Assembly: GCA_043804925.1 (NCBI GenBank)
Contig: JAZDIP010000059.1
Coordinates: 58,324-122,323, forward strand
From: ChocPot-Mid sp043804925
GTDB taxonomy: Bacteria > Bacteroidota > Ignavibacteria > Kapaibacteriales > UBA2268
Reading direction: 5' to 3'
DNA length: 64,000 nucleotides
Positions 34,573 through 42,218 of the stretch are shown in pieces. The notes below the pieces were generated by a model that was given only the letters and a program-made list of their open reading frames with translations, ran no database searches and was not told the DNA's origin. The first letter of the stretch is position 1. The number at the start of each line of letters is the position of its first letter. The position numbers and the translations under genes were made by a program.

Positions 34573-34575
34573 TAC

Positions 34576-34914
34576 ATGAAAAGAGGTGATATTTATTGGG
34601 CTAATTTAGACCCTGTTATAGGTTCTGAAATCTCTAAAACCAGACCTGTCCTCATTATTTCAAACGATATTAACAATACTTTTTCTAATACAATTACCAT
34701 ATTACCTATAACTACTTCTACAAGAAAAATATATCCTTTTGAAGTTCTAATTAAAAAAAATGACTCCGGTTTAAGTTCTGATTCAAAAATTAAAGCTAAC
34801 CAAATCCGAACCATAGACAAACAAAGACTTTATAAAAAAATATCCAAGTTAACCTCAAAAAAAATTATTGAAGTTGAAGAAGCTATTATAATTCATTTAG
34901 GGATTAATTTATAA
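34576..34914 (+). CDS. MazF/PemK-family endoribonuclease toxin
   Basis: Residues 1-30 read MKRGDIYWANLDPVIGSEIS then KTRPVLIIS, the defining N-terminus of MazF/PemK (G-D-[IV]-x-W-x-[DN]-L, GSE-x-x-K-x-RP). ILPITTS and IKANQIRTIDKQRL complete the fold at the normal length of 112 aa. These toxins cleave mRNA at short sequence motifs. The pair appears intact, unlike the HEPN/MNT locus just upstream. Confidence 0.92.
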   Translation: MKRGDIYWANLDPVIGSEISKTRPVLIISNDINNTFSNTITILPITTSTRKIYPFEVLIKKNDSGLSSDSKIKANQIRTIDKQRLYKKISKLTSKKIIEVEEAIIIHLGINL

Positions 34915-35033
34915 CATAAAGTTTATGAATTAATAAACTATTTTCACTTTTTTTCACTTTTTTTGAAACTTTTTTGCCGTTTCTGTGTTATTACAGTATA
35001 GAGGGTTACAATTTGTAATAATTGGGTTCAATT

Positions 35034-35144
35034 ATGGAAGAGGCAAAAAAATATGATTCGGAGGGAATAAGTCTTCCAATGGCTGTTTTTTTAGCAATGG
35101 TCTTTATGGTAATAGTATCACTATTGATTGCTTTTTTGATTTGA
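35034..35144 (+). CDS. Possible 36-residue single-pass membrane peptide
   Basis: The frame MEEAKKYDSEGISLPMA leads into a clean hydrophobic helix (VFLAMVFMVIVSLLIAFLI) and ends at TGA. A charged head plus one helix is typical of real small membrane proteins. The ribosome site is weak (GGG about 10 bases upstream). Nothing else is seen between 34915 and 35371. Confidence 0.4.
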   Translation: MEEAKKYDSEGISLPMAVFLAMVFMVIVSLLIAFLI

Positions 35145-35371
35145 TTGCTAATGAAATATTTCCGAGTGTAAATTGTCAGTTGACATAACTGATAGAAGTA
35201 TAAATATTGTTTCAGCGAATTCATATTAATCCTATCCTTTCTATTCCAAATACTGATTTAATCAACGTGCTTCTCAATGTTAATTCCAAATTTTATCGTA
35301 AATTTGTTTTTGTCTAAAATGGCAAATATTAAGTTAACGAAATAATAAAATTAGAATTACAGGAGGAAATT

Positions 35372-36556
35372 GTGAAGTCGATTGAAAATTATTCGCTTGA
35401 TACAAAATGTGTTCATGCAGGAACTAAAGAAGATGATTATGGCTCGGTTGTAACACCAATTTATCAGACATCAACATTTAAATTTAAAAACGTTGACCAC
35501 GGAGCTAATCTTTTTAAAGGCACCGAAGACGGTTATATTTACACCAGAATGAGAAATCCGACTGTTGAAGCTTGTGAAGATGCTGTTGCAGTTTTGGAAG
35601 GTGGAGCCAAAGCATTGGGTTGCGGTAGTGGAATGGCGGCATCTCATTTGTTGTTTACTGCATTACTAAAATCAGGCGACCATGTGATTTGCAGTGAATC
35701 TGTTTATGGTCCGACAACTACTTTGCTTACGACAATTCATTCAAGATATAATATTGAAGCATCATTTGTAGATACCTCGAATATCGAAGCTGTAAAAAAT
35801 GCCATTAAACAGAATACTAAACTAATTTTTGTTGAAACACCGGGGAATCCCACACTTGTGATATCCGATTTGGAGGAAATTGCAAAAATTGCTCACTCAA
35901 CAGGAGCAAAATTAGCTGTTGACAATACTTTTATGAGTCCGGTTTTGCAACAACCATTCAAATTTGGAACAGATTATGTTATACACAGTATGACAAAATT
36001 TTTGAATGGGCACGCCGATGTGGTAGCAGGTATGGTCGTTTTGAAAGACATCGAAGAATTTCCGGTTTTCCGCAAAACGCTAAATCATCTTGGTGGAGTT
36101 ATTGACCCTTTCAATTCTTTTTTGGTTCATCGAGGAATTAAAACATTGAAACTTCGTATTCAAAGGCAAAGCGAAAATGCCATGAAAATTGCAGATTTTC
36201 TTGAAAAACACCCTAAAGTTGAATGGGTAAGGTATCCCGGATTGAAAAGCCATCCACAATATGATATTGGTAAAAAGCAAATGATGGGTAATGGGGCTAT
36301 GATTTCATTTGAATTAAAAGGTGGTCTTGAAGCAGGTAAGATTCTTATGAATAACGTACATATTTGGCAATTAGCCGTCAGCTTGGGTGGTGTGGAATCT
36401 TTGATTCAACATCCTGCTTCCATGACGCATGCCATTATGCCCAAAGAAGCAAGAGAGAAAGCAATGATTACCGATGGTCTTGTAAGACTTTCCGTAGGTA
36501 TCGAAAATGTTGATGAGTTGATTGACGGGCTTGAAGGCGGACTACAGAAAATTTAA
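35372..36556 (+). CDS. PLP-dependent trans-sulfuration enzyme (methionine gamma-lyase / cystathionine gamma-synthase family)
   Basis: It starts at GTG with AGGAGG 5 bases before. The 394-residue Cys/Met-metabolism fold type I enzyme has YTRMRNPT (about 58-65), the PLP-phosphate region GCGSGMAA (83-90), VDNTF and the Schiff-base lysine K209 in HSMTKFLNGH. Methionine gamma-lyases have a Cys after the conserved YG (YGCT); here the sequence is VYGPT (111-115), so a gamma-synthase or O-acylhomoserine sulfhydrylase activity, or a plain C-S lyase, is at least as likely. Reactions involve homocysteine, cysteine or methionine in the cytoplasm. No methionine-pathway neighbours are present. Confidence 0.88.
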   Translation: MKSIENYSLDTKCVHAGTKEDDYGSVVTPIYQTSTFKFKNVDHGANLFKGTEDGYIYTRMRNPTVEACEDAVAVLEGGAKALGCGSGMAASHLLFTALLKSGDHVICSESVYGPTTTLLTTIHSRYNIEASFVDTSNIEAVKNAIKQNTKLIFVETPGNPTLVISDLEEIAKIAHSTGAKLAVDNTFMSPVLQQPFKFGTDYVIHSMTKFLNGHADVVAGMVVLKDIEEFPVFRKTLNHLGGVIDPFNSFLVHRGIKTLKLRIQRQSENAMKIADFLEKHPKVEWVRYPGLKSHPQYDIGKKQMMGNGAMISFELKGGLEAGKILMNNVHIWQLAVSLGGVESLIQHPASMTHAIMPKEAREKAMITDGLVRLSVGIENVDELIDGLEGGLQKI

Positions 36557-36573
36557 AGTTTGACTTATATAAG

Positions 36574-36615
36574 TTCTCTGCGTAGCTCTGTGAATTCTCT
36601 GTGTAGCTCTGTGTA
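36574..36615. repeat. Tandem 21-bp repeat after the PLP enzyme gene
   Basis: Two 21-bp units beginning TTCTCTG[C/T]GTAGCTCTGTG lie 17 bp after the stop codon. Related wording (CTTTGCGTCTTTGCCACTTTGCG) is at about 1667. Confidence 0.7.
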
Positions 36616-36677
36616 ATTGATGAAATAATGAAGGAATAGGGGGAAGAGAATTATAAAATATTTATAAATATCTGACA

Positions 36678-37181
36678 ATGCGAATTATTCATATAAACAT
36701 ATATTTATTATTGATTATCATGTTGTCTTTCTGTGCTTCACAAAAAGCGACACAAGAAAAGCATGATAATATAATCGTCGGCGAGGTATCTTGGGAATAC
36801 TGGAAAGCTAATGCCGGCTGGGCTTTGTATGAAGCTCCCGATTATGAACCTGAGCAGAAAGCTCTTGACAAATTGAAAGAACTGCTTAAGGGAAAGGATT
36901 ATAAATTTATTGTTTTTGCTACAACTTATTGTGATGAATGTGAAGAAAACCTTCCAAAATTATTTATGCTTTTTGAACTTGCCCAAATTCCCGATAACCG
37001 GATTCGATTGTTCGGCTTGGACGAAAGCGGAAGTGAACCAAGCGGCGAATATAAAAAGTATAACATACGTACAACTCCTGAAGTCTATCTATCTGTTGAT
37101 TCCATAATAATCGGCCAGGCGGGTTATCCTTACCGTTGGCTTCAAAATTTCATCGAGATTTTGGAAGGGTATGGGAAATAG
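36678..37181 (+). CDS. Thioredoxin-fold lipoprotein
   Basis: The N-terminus IYLLLIIMLSFC-AS has a lipobox (LSFC), so the 167-residue protein is probably lipid-anchored in the envelope. After a linker, KFIVFATTYCDECEENLPKL contains a CxxC (C-D-E-C) in the thioredoxin position, and IRTTPEVYLSVD supplies the cis-Pro element (TTP). It likely acts as a thiol-disulfide oxidoreductase or a structural relative; the partner is unknown. The stop is followed within 4 bp by a long heptamer array. Confidence 0.75.
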   Translation: MRIIHINIYLLLIIMLSFCASQKATQEKHDNIIVGEVSWEYWKANAGWALYEAPDYEPEQKALDKLKELLKGKDYKFIVFATTYCDECEENLPKLFMLFELAQIPDNRIRLFGLDESGSEPSGEYKKYNIRTTPEVYLSVDSIIIGQAGYPYRWLQNFIEILEGYGK

Positions 37182-37185
37182 GAAG

Positions 37186-37330
37186 AATGTAGAATGTACA
37201 ATGTAGAATGCACAATGCAGAATGTAGAATGACAGAAGGACGGAAGACGGCAGACAGCAGACGGGAAGACAATAGAACAAAAGAACAAAAGAACAATAGA
37301 ACAAAAGAACAAAAGAACTAAAATACTAAA
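37186..37330. repeat. Long composite array, 7-bp then 8-bp period
   Basis: AATGTAG-type heptamers (37186-37234) pass into GAAGGAC, GGAAGAC, GGCAGAC, AGCAGAC (37235-37262). They then switch to octamers ending in GAC/AAC: GGGAAGAC, AATAGAAC, AAAAGAAC and so on, to about 37330. Register is kept within each block. Read in reverse complement, the block order matches 51733-51903. Confidence 0.85.
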
Positions 37331-37332
37331 AA

Positions 37333-37370
37333 AAGAAGTGAATAAACCGCTTCAGGATTCTTCACTTCTT
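37333..37370 (-). terminator. Hairpin terminator, shared with 51685
   Basis: AAGAAGTGAA pairs with TTCACTTCTT; A-runs lie on the left and GTTTTTTC on the right, so it can work in both directions. It would end the CotH-family gene transcript from the right. Its reverse complement is nearly the same as the hairpin at 51685-51722. Confidence 0.75.
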
Positions 37371-37488
37371 GTTTTTTCTACCGGTCAAAAGAAACTCTTG
37401 AAATCAATTTTCAAAATTCTTATTTGTCATTAGCAGTAAAAAAGACGAAGCAATCCATTCGACTTTATATGACAATATTACTTTTTTA

Positions 37489-40383
37489 TCACCTGCAAAT
37501 CACAAAACTCCTCGTAATAATATTTCCGGAATTTTTAATTTGAATAATATAAATCCCATTATTCAATTCAGATGTATCTATCGTCAACTTATCTGTTATC
37601 CAATCTCCGCTTTCCGATAACTTGCAATGTCTTTCATTTCCTAAAACATCAAATATCCTGATTCCACCTATAATCCTGTTTGTTCTTAAAGTAATATAAT
37701 CAGAAGCAGGATTAGGAGCAATTAATAAACCATCTGGAAAGCCATCATCATCAATTCCTGTGCCTCCGGTTTCAGCAGTCAGATATGAAGCAGAAATCGA
37801 ATTTAAACAGGTATCAACAACTATGATGGAATCCGCAAACTGTCCCAAATCTGAAGCAGAAAATCGAATAATAAGCATCAGAGAATCTAAGCTAGCAATA
37901 GTTACTGGAAAAGTCAACTGATTATAATTTTCATCGAGAATGGAAAACGTACTTATATTGTTTTTCAAACTTATATCCGTTATTACAGGTTCAGACATAT
38001 CGGAATTATTTCTCAGAACAATTTGCCTTTCATATAGCATATCAGTTTGGCATATTCCAAAATCAATAAGTTCCGGTGAAAAAGATAAATTCGGGGCATA
38101 ATAATTGACATGAATCGTTGTGTCATTCCCGGCACAGTCATGAAATGTAACCCAAGCTGAAGCATCTTTCGTACAATCTTCTGTAATCAACGACCATGAA
38201 GCGGCTGAATCTACGCAAAGATTAAAACTGCTAATGTCCATCCTGTAATTATCTATCATTGTTACTATTGTTGAAAGATTCGACCTGTTTGAATCCTGCG
38301 GCATATCCCACAAATTAATCTTCCCTTCTAAATTTACGTTTCCACAACAATCCATTTTCCAAACCGGTACAGGCGGCAATGTGTCTTTACTCAAGTCAAT
38401 TTTATTCTCCGCTCCCGGGGTAGGTATATCCATTAGTCTAAAATCCCCGTAGCCATTAGGATATCTCCCGAATGAAATATCTTCGGTTTGTGCAGTGTAG
38501 TTTATACAATCAATCAGATTTGTATCTGCATCGTAAAGCCCGATATACTCTCCGTTTTTACTTAATTTGAAATTAGTATGCAACTCTCCCTGCTCTTCAT
38601 CTTCATCCGCCCAAAGTATCATATATCCACGTTGATTTATTGTAACCTGAGGAAATTTCCACTTGGTCTTTTTATTAATGTCATCAGTTAAAAACCAGCC
38701 ATTTAGCGACTTAATAACACCGCCATTATTTCTAAGCTCAATCCAATCGGCATATCCGCCATTCTCATCTGCAATAGTTGATGTATTTGCCGCCATAAAT
38801 TCATTAATTACAATTGAGTGACCGATTTGATTAATTATTATCTCTTTAGATAAAAACTCAAACTCAGCTCTTTCCGGCACAAATTTCATCACATCAGCAG
38901 TATTTGTTGCAGTGGCATAAAAATCAATTTGGTTTTCTTTACAATATTCGGAAATTGCAACAGAAACTCCATAAATCTTGTCACCTGCCTTTGAATCGTT
39001 GTGATTGCCGTCATCAAACATTTCAACTTTCTGGAAATTGCCCTTTCCTAAACGATAGTGTAAATTGACCTTTTTTGTATTTGTACTTGTCATTTCCACA
39101 TTGAAAACTGCATCATTTCCGGCAAATAAACTATCACTAATACATTTCACTGATTTTATTTTTGGAGATGTCTTTTGAAAATCGGGTTGTTTGAGTAAAT
39201 AAGATCTTCTGTTATTTACGAAATTTAATATTCCTAAAACAGTTCTGCCCTGTGCCGAAACATCTTCGGTTATGTTTTTATTAAAGTCCGAATAGCTGTA
39301 AAGTTTTTTAGGGTCTTTTTGGACGTAGCTGTCAATTACCGGCTTGATTTCTCCAATAATTTCACCGATTGAATCCTGATTAAAATATTCATTAAATAAG
39401 GTTCTGTAATGAGCAAGGAATATTTGTTTATAATTATTATTAGCCATCATATTCTTTAAAAGAGGATTACGATTAGGAGATTTCAAATCAATTATCGGAA
39501 ACTCTTCTTTCTTAAATGGTAAATCCGGAGGAAATGTACCAAAAGATTCATTTAGGTCCCATGGCAAAAAATCATAAAGTGAAGAAGATGGATTATTATA
39601 TAAGTAATAATTATGAGAAGAGAAAATATAACTATCCAAATTCACAAATATATTTGATAAAGCAAAATACCACAAAGCACGGTCAGTATTCAGAACTTCC
39701 GGTAGATCCTGTTCCAAATTAGCCGAGTTATTTATTGCATTAATTAAAGTAACCAAATCACTCCAATCATCTTCTGCTTCATTTGTTTTCTTTTCATAAT
39801 CGCCTTTGTAGAGCGAAGCATCAGAACCTTTCCATGTCAGCTCTCCGCGCGGGTCTCCTTTATATAAATTACCGGATTTATAATCATACCACTCTCCGAG
39901 AAAATCTTTATTAATTTGCTGAACATTAGAGTACAAGCCATATTCTTCGCCATTTATATAAAGATAAACAAATCCTGTTTTCAGAGCGGGTAAATACTTG
40001 CTGTAAATTCTATGAACAATATTTTCCCGCATAAATGTCGGGTCAACAAAGCCATTATTCAGATTCAAAGTTTTATAATCCAACAAGCGTTGTTCTTCTC
40101 TGAAAGCATCAATCGAGATATTGAAGGATTTCTTATCATTCGGAATATTATAAGATGAATTGCCTTTGTAGCGGACTCCGACACTATCGAGGACAAGAGT
40201 ATCATTAAGTATTAACTGAGCAGGTAAATCAATTTCATCTAAACGATTTTGCTCCAATAATTGTTTGTAATTACTATTATAGAACTGAAGTTCCATTTTC
40301 ATAACTTTATCTGAAAGATACAATTCTTGCGATTGAACTTTTAATGAAATTAACACTAAAAATATGACGATTAAATATTTCAT
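37489..40383 (-). CDS. Secreted CotH-family protein with lamin-tail domain and T9SS sorting domain
   Basis: The 964-residue protein has a signal peptide (IVIFLVLISLKVQS-Q). The CotH kinase-like domain (about 25-400) shows VRYKGNSSYNIPNDKKSF, LNNGFVDPTFMRENI, GLYSNVQQINKDFL and the catalytic-type motif FLPWDLNESFG. A lamin-tail/LTD domain (about 520-650) shows INEFMAANTSTIADENG, YADWIELRN and GWFLTDD. The C-terminus (LLIAPNPASDYITLRTN ... NNGIYIIQIKNSG) is a T9SS type A domain. CotH in Bacillus is a spore-coat protein kinase. CotH-LTD combinations in FCB bacteria are common but of unproven role, perhaps in surface or matrix assembly. Confidence 0.85.
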   Translation of the reverse strand: MKYLIVIFLVLISLKVQSQELYLSDKVMKMELQFYNSNYKQLLEQNRLDEIDLPAQLILNDTLVLDSVGVRYKGNSSYNIPNDKKSFNISIDAFREEQRLLDYKTLNLNNGFVDPTFMRENIVHRIYSKYLPALKTGFVYLYINGEEYGLYSNVQQINKDFLGEWYDYKSGNLYKGDPRGELTWKGSDASLYKGDYEKKTNEAEDDWSDLVTLINAINNSANLEQDLPEVLNTDRALWYFALSNIFVNLDSYIFSSHNYYLYNNPSSSLYDFLPWDLNESFGTFPPDLPFKKEEFPIIDLKSPNRNPLLKNMMANNNYKQIFLAHYRTLFNEYFNQDSIGEIIGEIKPVIDSYVQKDPKKLYSYSDFNKNITEDVSAQGRTVLGILNFVNNRRSYLLKQPDFQKTSPKIKSVKCISDSLFAGNDAVFNVEMTSTNTKKVNLHYRLGKGNFQKVEMFDDGNHNDSKAGDKIYGVSVAISEYCKENQIDFYATATNTADVMKFVPERAEFEFLSKEIIINQIGHSIVINEFMAANTSTIADENGGYADWIELRNNGGVIKSLNGWFLTDDINKKTKWKFPQVTINQRGYMILWADEDEEQGELHTNFKLSKNGEYIGLYDADTNLIDCINYTAQTEDISFGRYPNGYGDFRLMDIPTPGAENKIDLSKDTLPPVPVWKMDCCGNVNLEGKINLWDMPQDSNRSNLSTIVTMIDNYRMDISSFNLCVDSAASWSLITEDCTKDASAWVTFHDCAGNDTTIHVNYYAPNLSFSPELIDFGICQTDMLYERQIVLRNNSDMSEPVITDISLKNNISTFSILDENYNQLTFPVTIASLDSLMLIIRFSASDLGQFADSIIVVDTCLNSISASYLTAETGGTGIDDDGFPDGLLIAPNPASDYITLRTNRIIGGIRIFDVLGNERHCKLSESGDWITDKLTIDTSELNNGIYIIQIKNSGNIITRSFVICR

Positions 40384-40520
40384 AATGAGTAACTCATATT
40401 TGTTTTACCTGATATAATATCTGACAAACAAATATAAGGAAAAGTTTAAACAGTTCATAAAGTTTATAAAGTAGAAAGTTTGTAAAGTATAAATTATTTT
40501 TTCATATAATTAAAGATGTC

Positions 40521-40540
40521 ATTCCTGCGAAAGCAGGAAT
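40521..40540. repeat. Dispersed hairpin repeat ATTCCTGC-GAAA-GCAGGAAT
   Basis: A perfect 8-bp stem with a GAAA tetraloop. It is a widespread intergenic repeat type in bacteria and not part of any gene here. Confidence 0.8.
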
Positions 40541-40572
40541 CTGGATGTTTTATTTTGCTATTACTCCCAGTT

Positions 40573-40595
40573 CTGTCAGATGTAACATCTGACAG
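40573..40595. repeat. Perfect palindrome CTGTCAGATGT-A-ACATCTGACAG
   Basis: Eleven-base arms around one base, in the repeat-filled gap between the CotH gene and the ars-type operon. It could be a protein site or a structured repeat; no gene uses it as a leader. Confidence 0.75.
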
Positions 40596-40613
40596 CAAAA
40601 AGCGAGAAGGAAA

Positions 40614-40687
40614 TTGTCTGAACTGGGATTTTTAGGAATACAGGATTTGTTTTATCATAAAAATCCCACAAATCCCAGTTCCGACAA
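40614..40687. repeat. Dispersed inverted-repeat element (copy 2)
   Basis: TTGTCTGAACTGGGATTT and AAATCCCAGTTCCGACAA form near-perfect terminal inverted repeats around about 38 bp. The internal ACAGGATTT...ATCATA is shared with copy 1 at 1569-1660. Confidence 0.8.
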
Positions 40688-40763
40688 AAAATCATTCCAA
40701 TCATATAAATCAGATTAATCAATGGTTCAGACAGTGGCTTTCGTTTCGCTGTTTCACGGTTTT

Positions 40764-40833
40764 CCGTCTACCGTCTGCTGTTGACTGCCGACTAACTACT
40801 AATGACTAATGACTGTCGACAGTCGACTGTAGA
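40764..40833. repeat. Ten-unit degenerate heptamer array ending at a stop codon
   Basis: CCGTCTA, CCGTCTG, CTGTTGA, CTGCCGA, CTAACTA, CTAATGA, CTAATGA, CTGTCGA, CAGTCGA, CTGTAGA are in exact register, one base short of the TTA (minus-strand TAA) of the arsG-like gene. Confidence 0.9.
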
Positions 40834-40834
40834 C

Positions 40835-41518
40835 TTAAAACAAATATTTATAAATAAAATATAATCCTATTAGAATAAACAACACTCCTGTGATTCTTTG
40901 AGCCCACCACTCAAATTTTTGAAGCGAATTGTAAATCTTACCGACATAATTAGCACTGAAACTTATAACGACAGCAAAAATCAAAACAGGCAAAGCAGTT
41001 CCAATACCATAAAAGAAAGGCAATAGAACAGCAGAATTGAATTTAATTGAAAGCGGAAGTAAACTACCAAAGAATATTCCTGCAGATACCGGACAAAATG
41101 ATAAAGCAAAAATAAATCCGAGAAGCAACCCACCCCAGAAACCTGATTTTTCGGCTTTCACTCCGATTTTTTCAGAAAGTTTTCCTCCGATGTTGAAATT
41201 AAATTTGATAATATTGATTAATATCAGACCAACAATTATTAGCAATGGACCTAATATAATATTAATATATTTTTGAAGGAAGCGTGCTACTTCTGGAACA
41301 GAAATAATACTATAAATAATTGCCATTGAAAGAAGTGTATAAGCAAGCATTCTCCCAAAAGTATAAAGAAGACCTGTCAATAAAATCGCAGGCACACTGC
41401 CTACTTTCTTGCTGACAAAAGAAATTGCCGCTATATTTGTTGCCAAAGGACATGGACTAATTGAGGTTAAAATCCCTAACCACAATGCCACTAAAATACC
41501 TGATGTGATAAATTCCAT
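40835..41518 (-). CDS. arsG: ArsG-family (DsbD/CcdA-like) membrane transporter
   Basis: The 227-residue, six-helix membrane protein belongs to the CcdA/DsbD-like family, with conserved Cys in SISPCPLATNIAAIS (C23) and FALSFCPVSAGIFFGSLLP. Together with the ArsF-like gene, whose stop overlaps its start, this matches the ArsG permeases of ars-type operons (putative efflux of aromatic or organic arsenicals) rather than cytochrome biogenesis. Alternatively it shuttles reducing power to the ArsF-like thioredoxin-fold protein across the membrane, as CcdA does. It is the last gene of the leftward operon. Confidence 0.75.
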   Translation of the reverse strand: MEFITSGILVALWLGILTSISPCPLATNIAAISFVSKKVGSVPAILLTGLLYTFGRMLAYTLLSMAIIYSIISVPEVARFLQKYINIILGPLLIIVGLILINIIKFNFNIGGKLSEKIGVKAEKSGFWGGLLLGFIFALSFCPVSAGIFFGSLLPLSIKFNSAVLLPFFYGIGTALPVLIFAVVISFSANYVGKIYNSLQKFEWWAQRITGVLFILIGLYFIYKYLF

Positions 41519-41946
41519 TATTTTTTCTTGAGGTATTGTCTGACCTCATTTTTTACATAAGAGAAGAATTTGTCTCTATCGCCGACAGTTTCCCAGATTT
41601 TTGGACAATCCTTCCATTCAACTTGTTTGTCATTTGCAAACCTGACCATTACCAATGCCTGATTGTAAAGCTTATACTTATCAACGAAGCCCTTGTTTTT
41701 CTTTTTGTCAAAATTAATTATTTCCAAATAAACATCACCCGACTCCAACTCTTTTTCATAGTACTGTTCGACAGCTTCAGTCGTATATTTTTCAATAGTC
41801 AGGCATGTTTGGCACCTGTTATCGCCATGAAAATAATAAACCTTGACATAATCTTTTGGTTTATTGGCTGATGTAACTATTGAATTAATCAGTCCTGCCG
41901 CAGCAGCTATCAATATTATAACTGCAATAAAAACTCTTTTTCTCAT
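41518..41946 (-). CDS. arsF: ArsF-like thioredoxin-fold protein
   Basis: The 142-residue protein has an N-terminal membrane helix (VFIAVIILIAAAAGLI) followed by VYYFHGDNRCQTCLTIEKYT with CxxC at C45/C48. It closes with VRFANDKQVEWKDCPKIWE. This combination is typical of proteins annotated as nitrophenyl nitroreductase subunit ArsF, found with ArsG. It overlaps the next gene by one base and lies 26 bp after the small thioredoxin gene. A periplasm-facing redox role is likely; substrate unproven. Confidence 0.75.
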   Translation of the reverse strand: MRKRVFIAVIILIAAAAGLINSIVTSANKPKDYVKVYYFHGDNRCQTCLTIEKYTTEAVEQYYEKELESGDVYLEIINFDKKKNKGFVDKYKLYNQALVMVRFANDKQVEWKDCPKIWETVGDRDKFFSYVKNEVRQYLKKK

Positions 41947-41972
41947 ATTGACCTTTCTGTTACTATTAATTA

Positions 41973-42206
41973 TTATCTAATCAAATTCAAAATATCCCTC
42001 ACAGGTAAAACCCTGCCTGTTGAGACTACCTGACCGTCTAAAACAAGTCCGGGAGTCATTAATATACCATAACCGATGATTCGTTGAATATCAGTTACAT
42101 ATTCATAATCAAAATCACCACCGGCTTCATTGATTGCCGCCTGCACATTTTCTGCAAGTTTCTTACACTTAGCACAGCCGGGACCTAAAACTTTAATTTC
42201 TCTCAT
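41973..42206 (-). CDS. Small thioredoxin-like protein (TM0996/MTH895 type)
   Basis: The 77-residue product MREIKVLGPGCAKCKKLAEN has CxxC at C11/C14 and TPGLVLDGQVVSTGRVLP with the cis-Pro. This is the short redox-active-disulfide family commonly encoded beside ArsP-type permeases. It probably reduces arsenical, metal-thiol or disulfide substrates in the cytoplasm. It lies 12 bp after the permease gene in the same operon. Confidence 0.88.
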   Translation of the reverse strand: MREIKVLGPGCAKCKKLAENVQAAINEAGGDFDYEYVTDIQRIIGYGILMTPGLVLDGQVVSTGRVLPVRDILNLIR

Positions 42207-42218
42207 TTTACAAATTTC

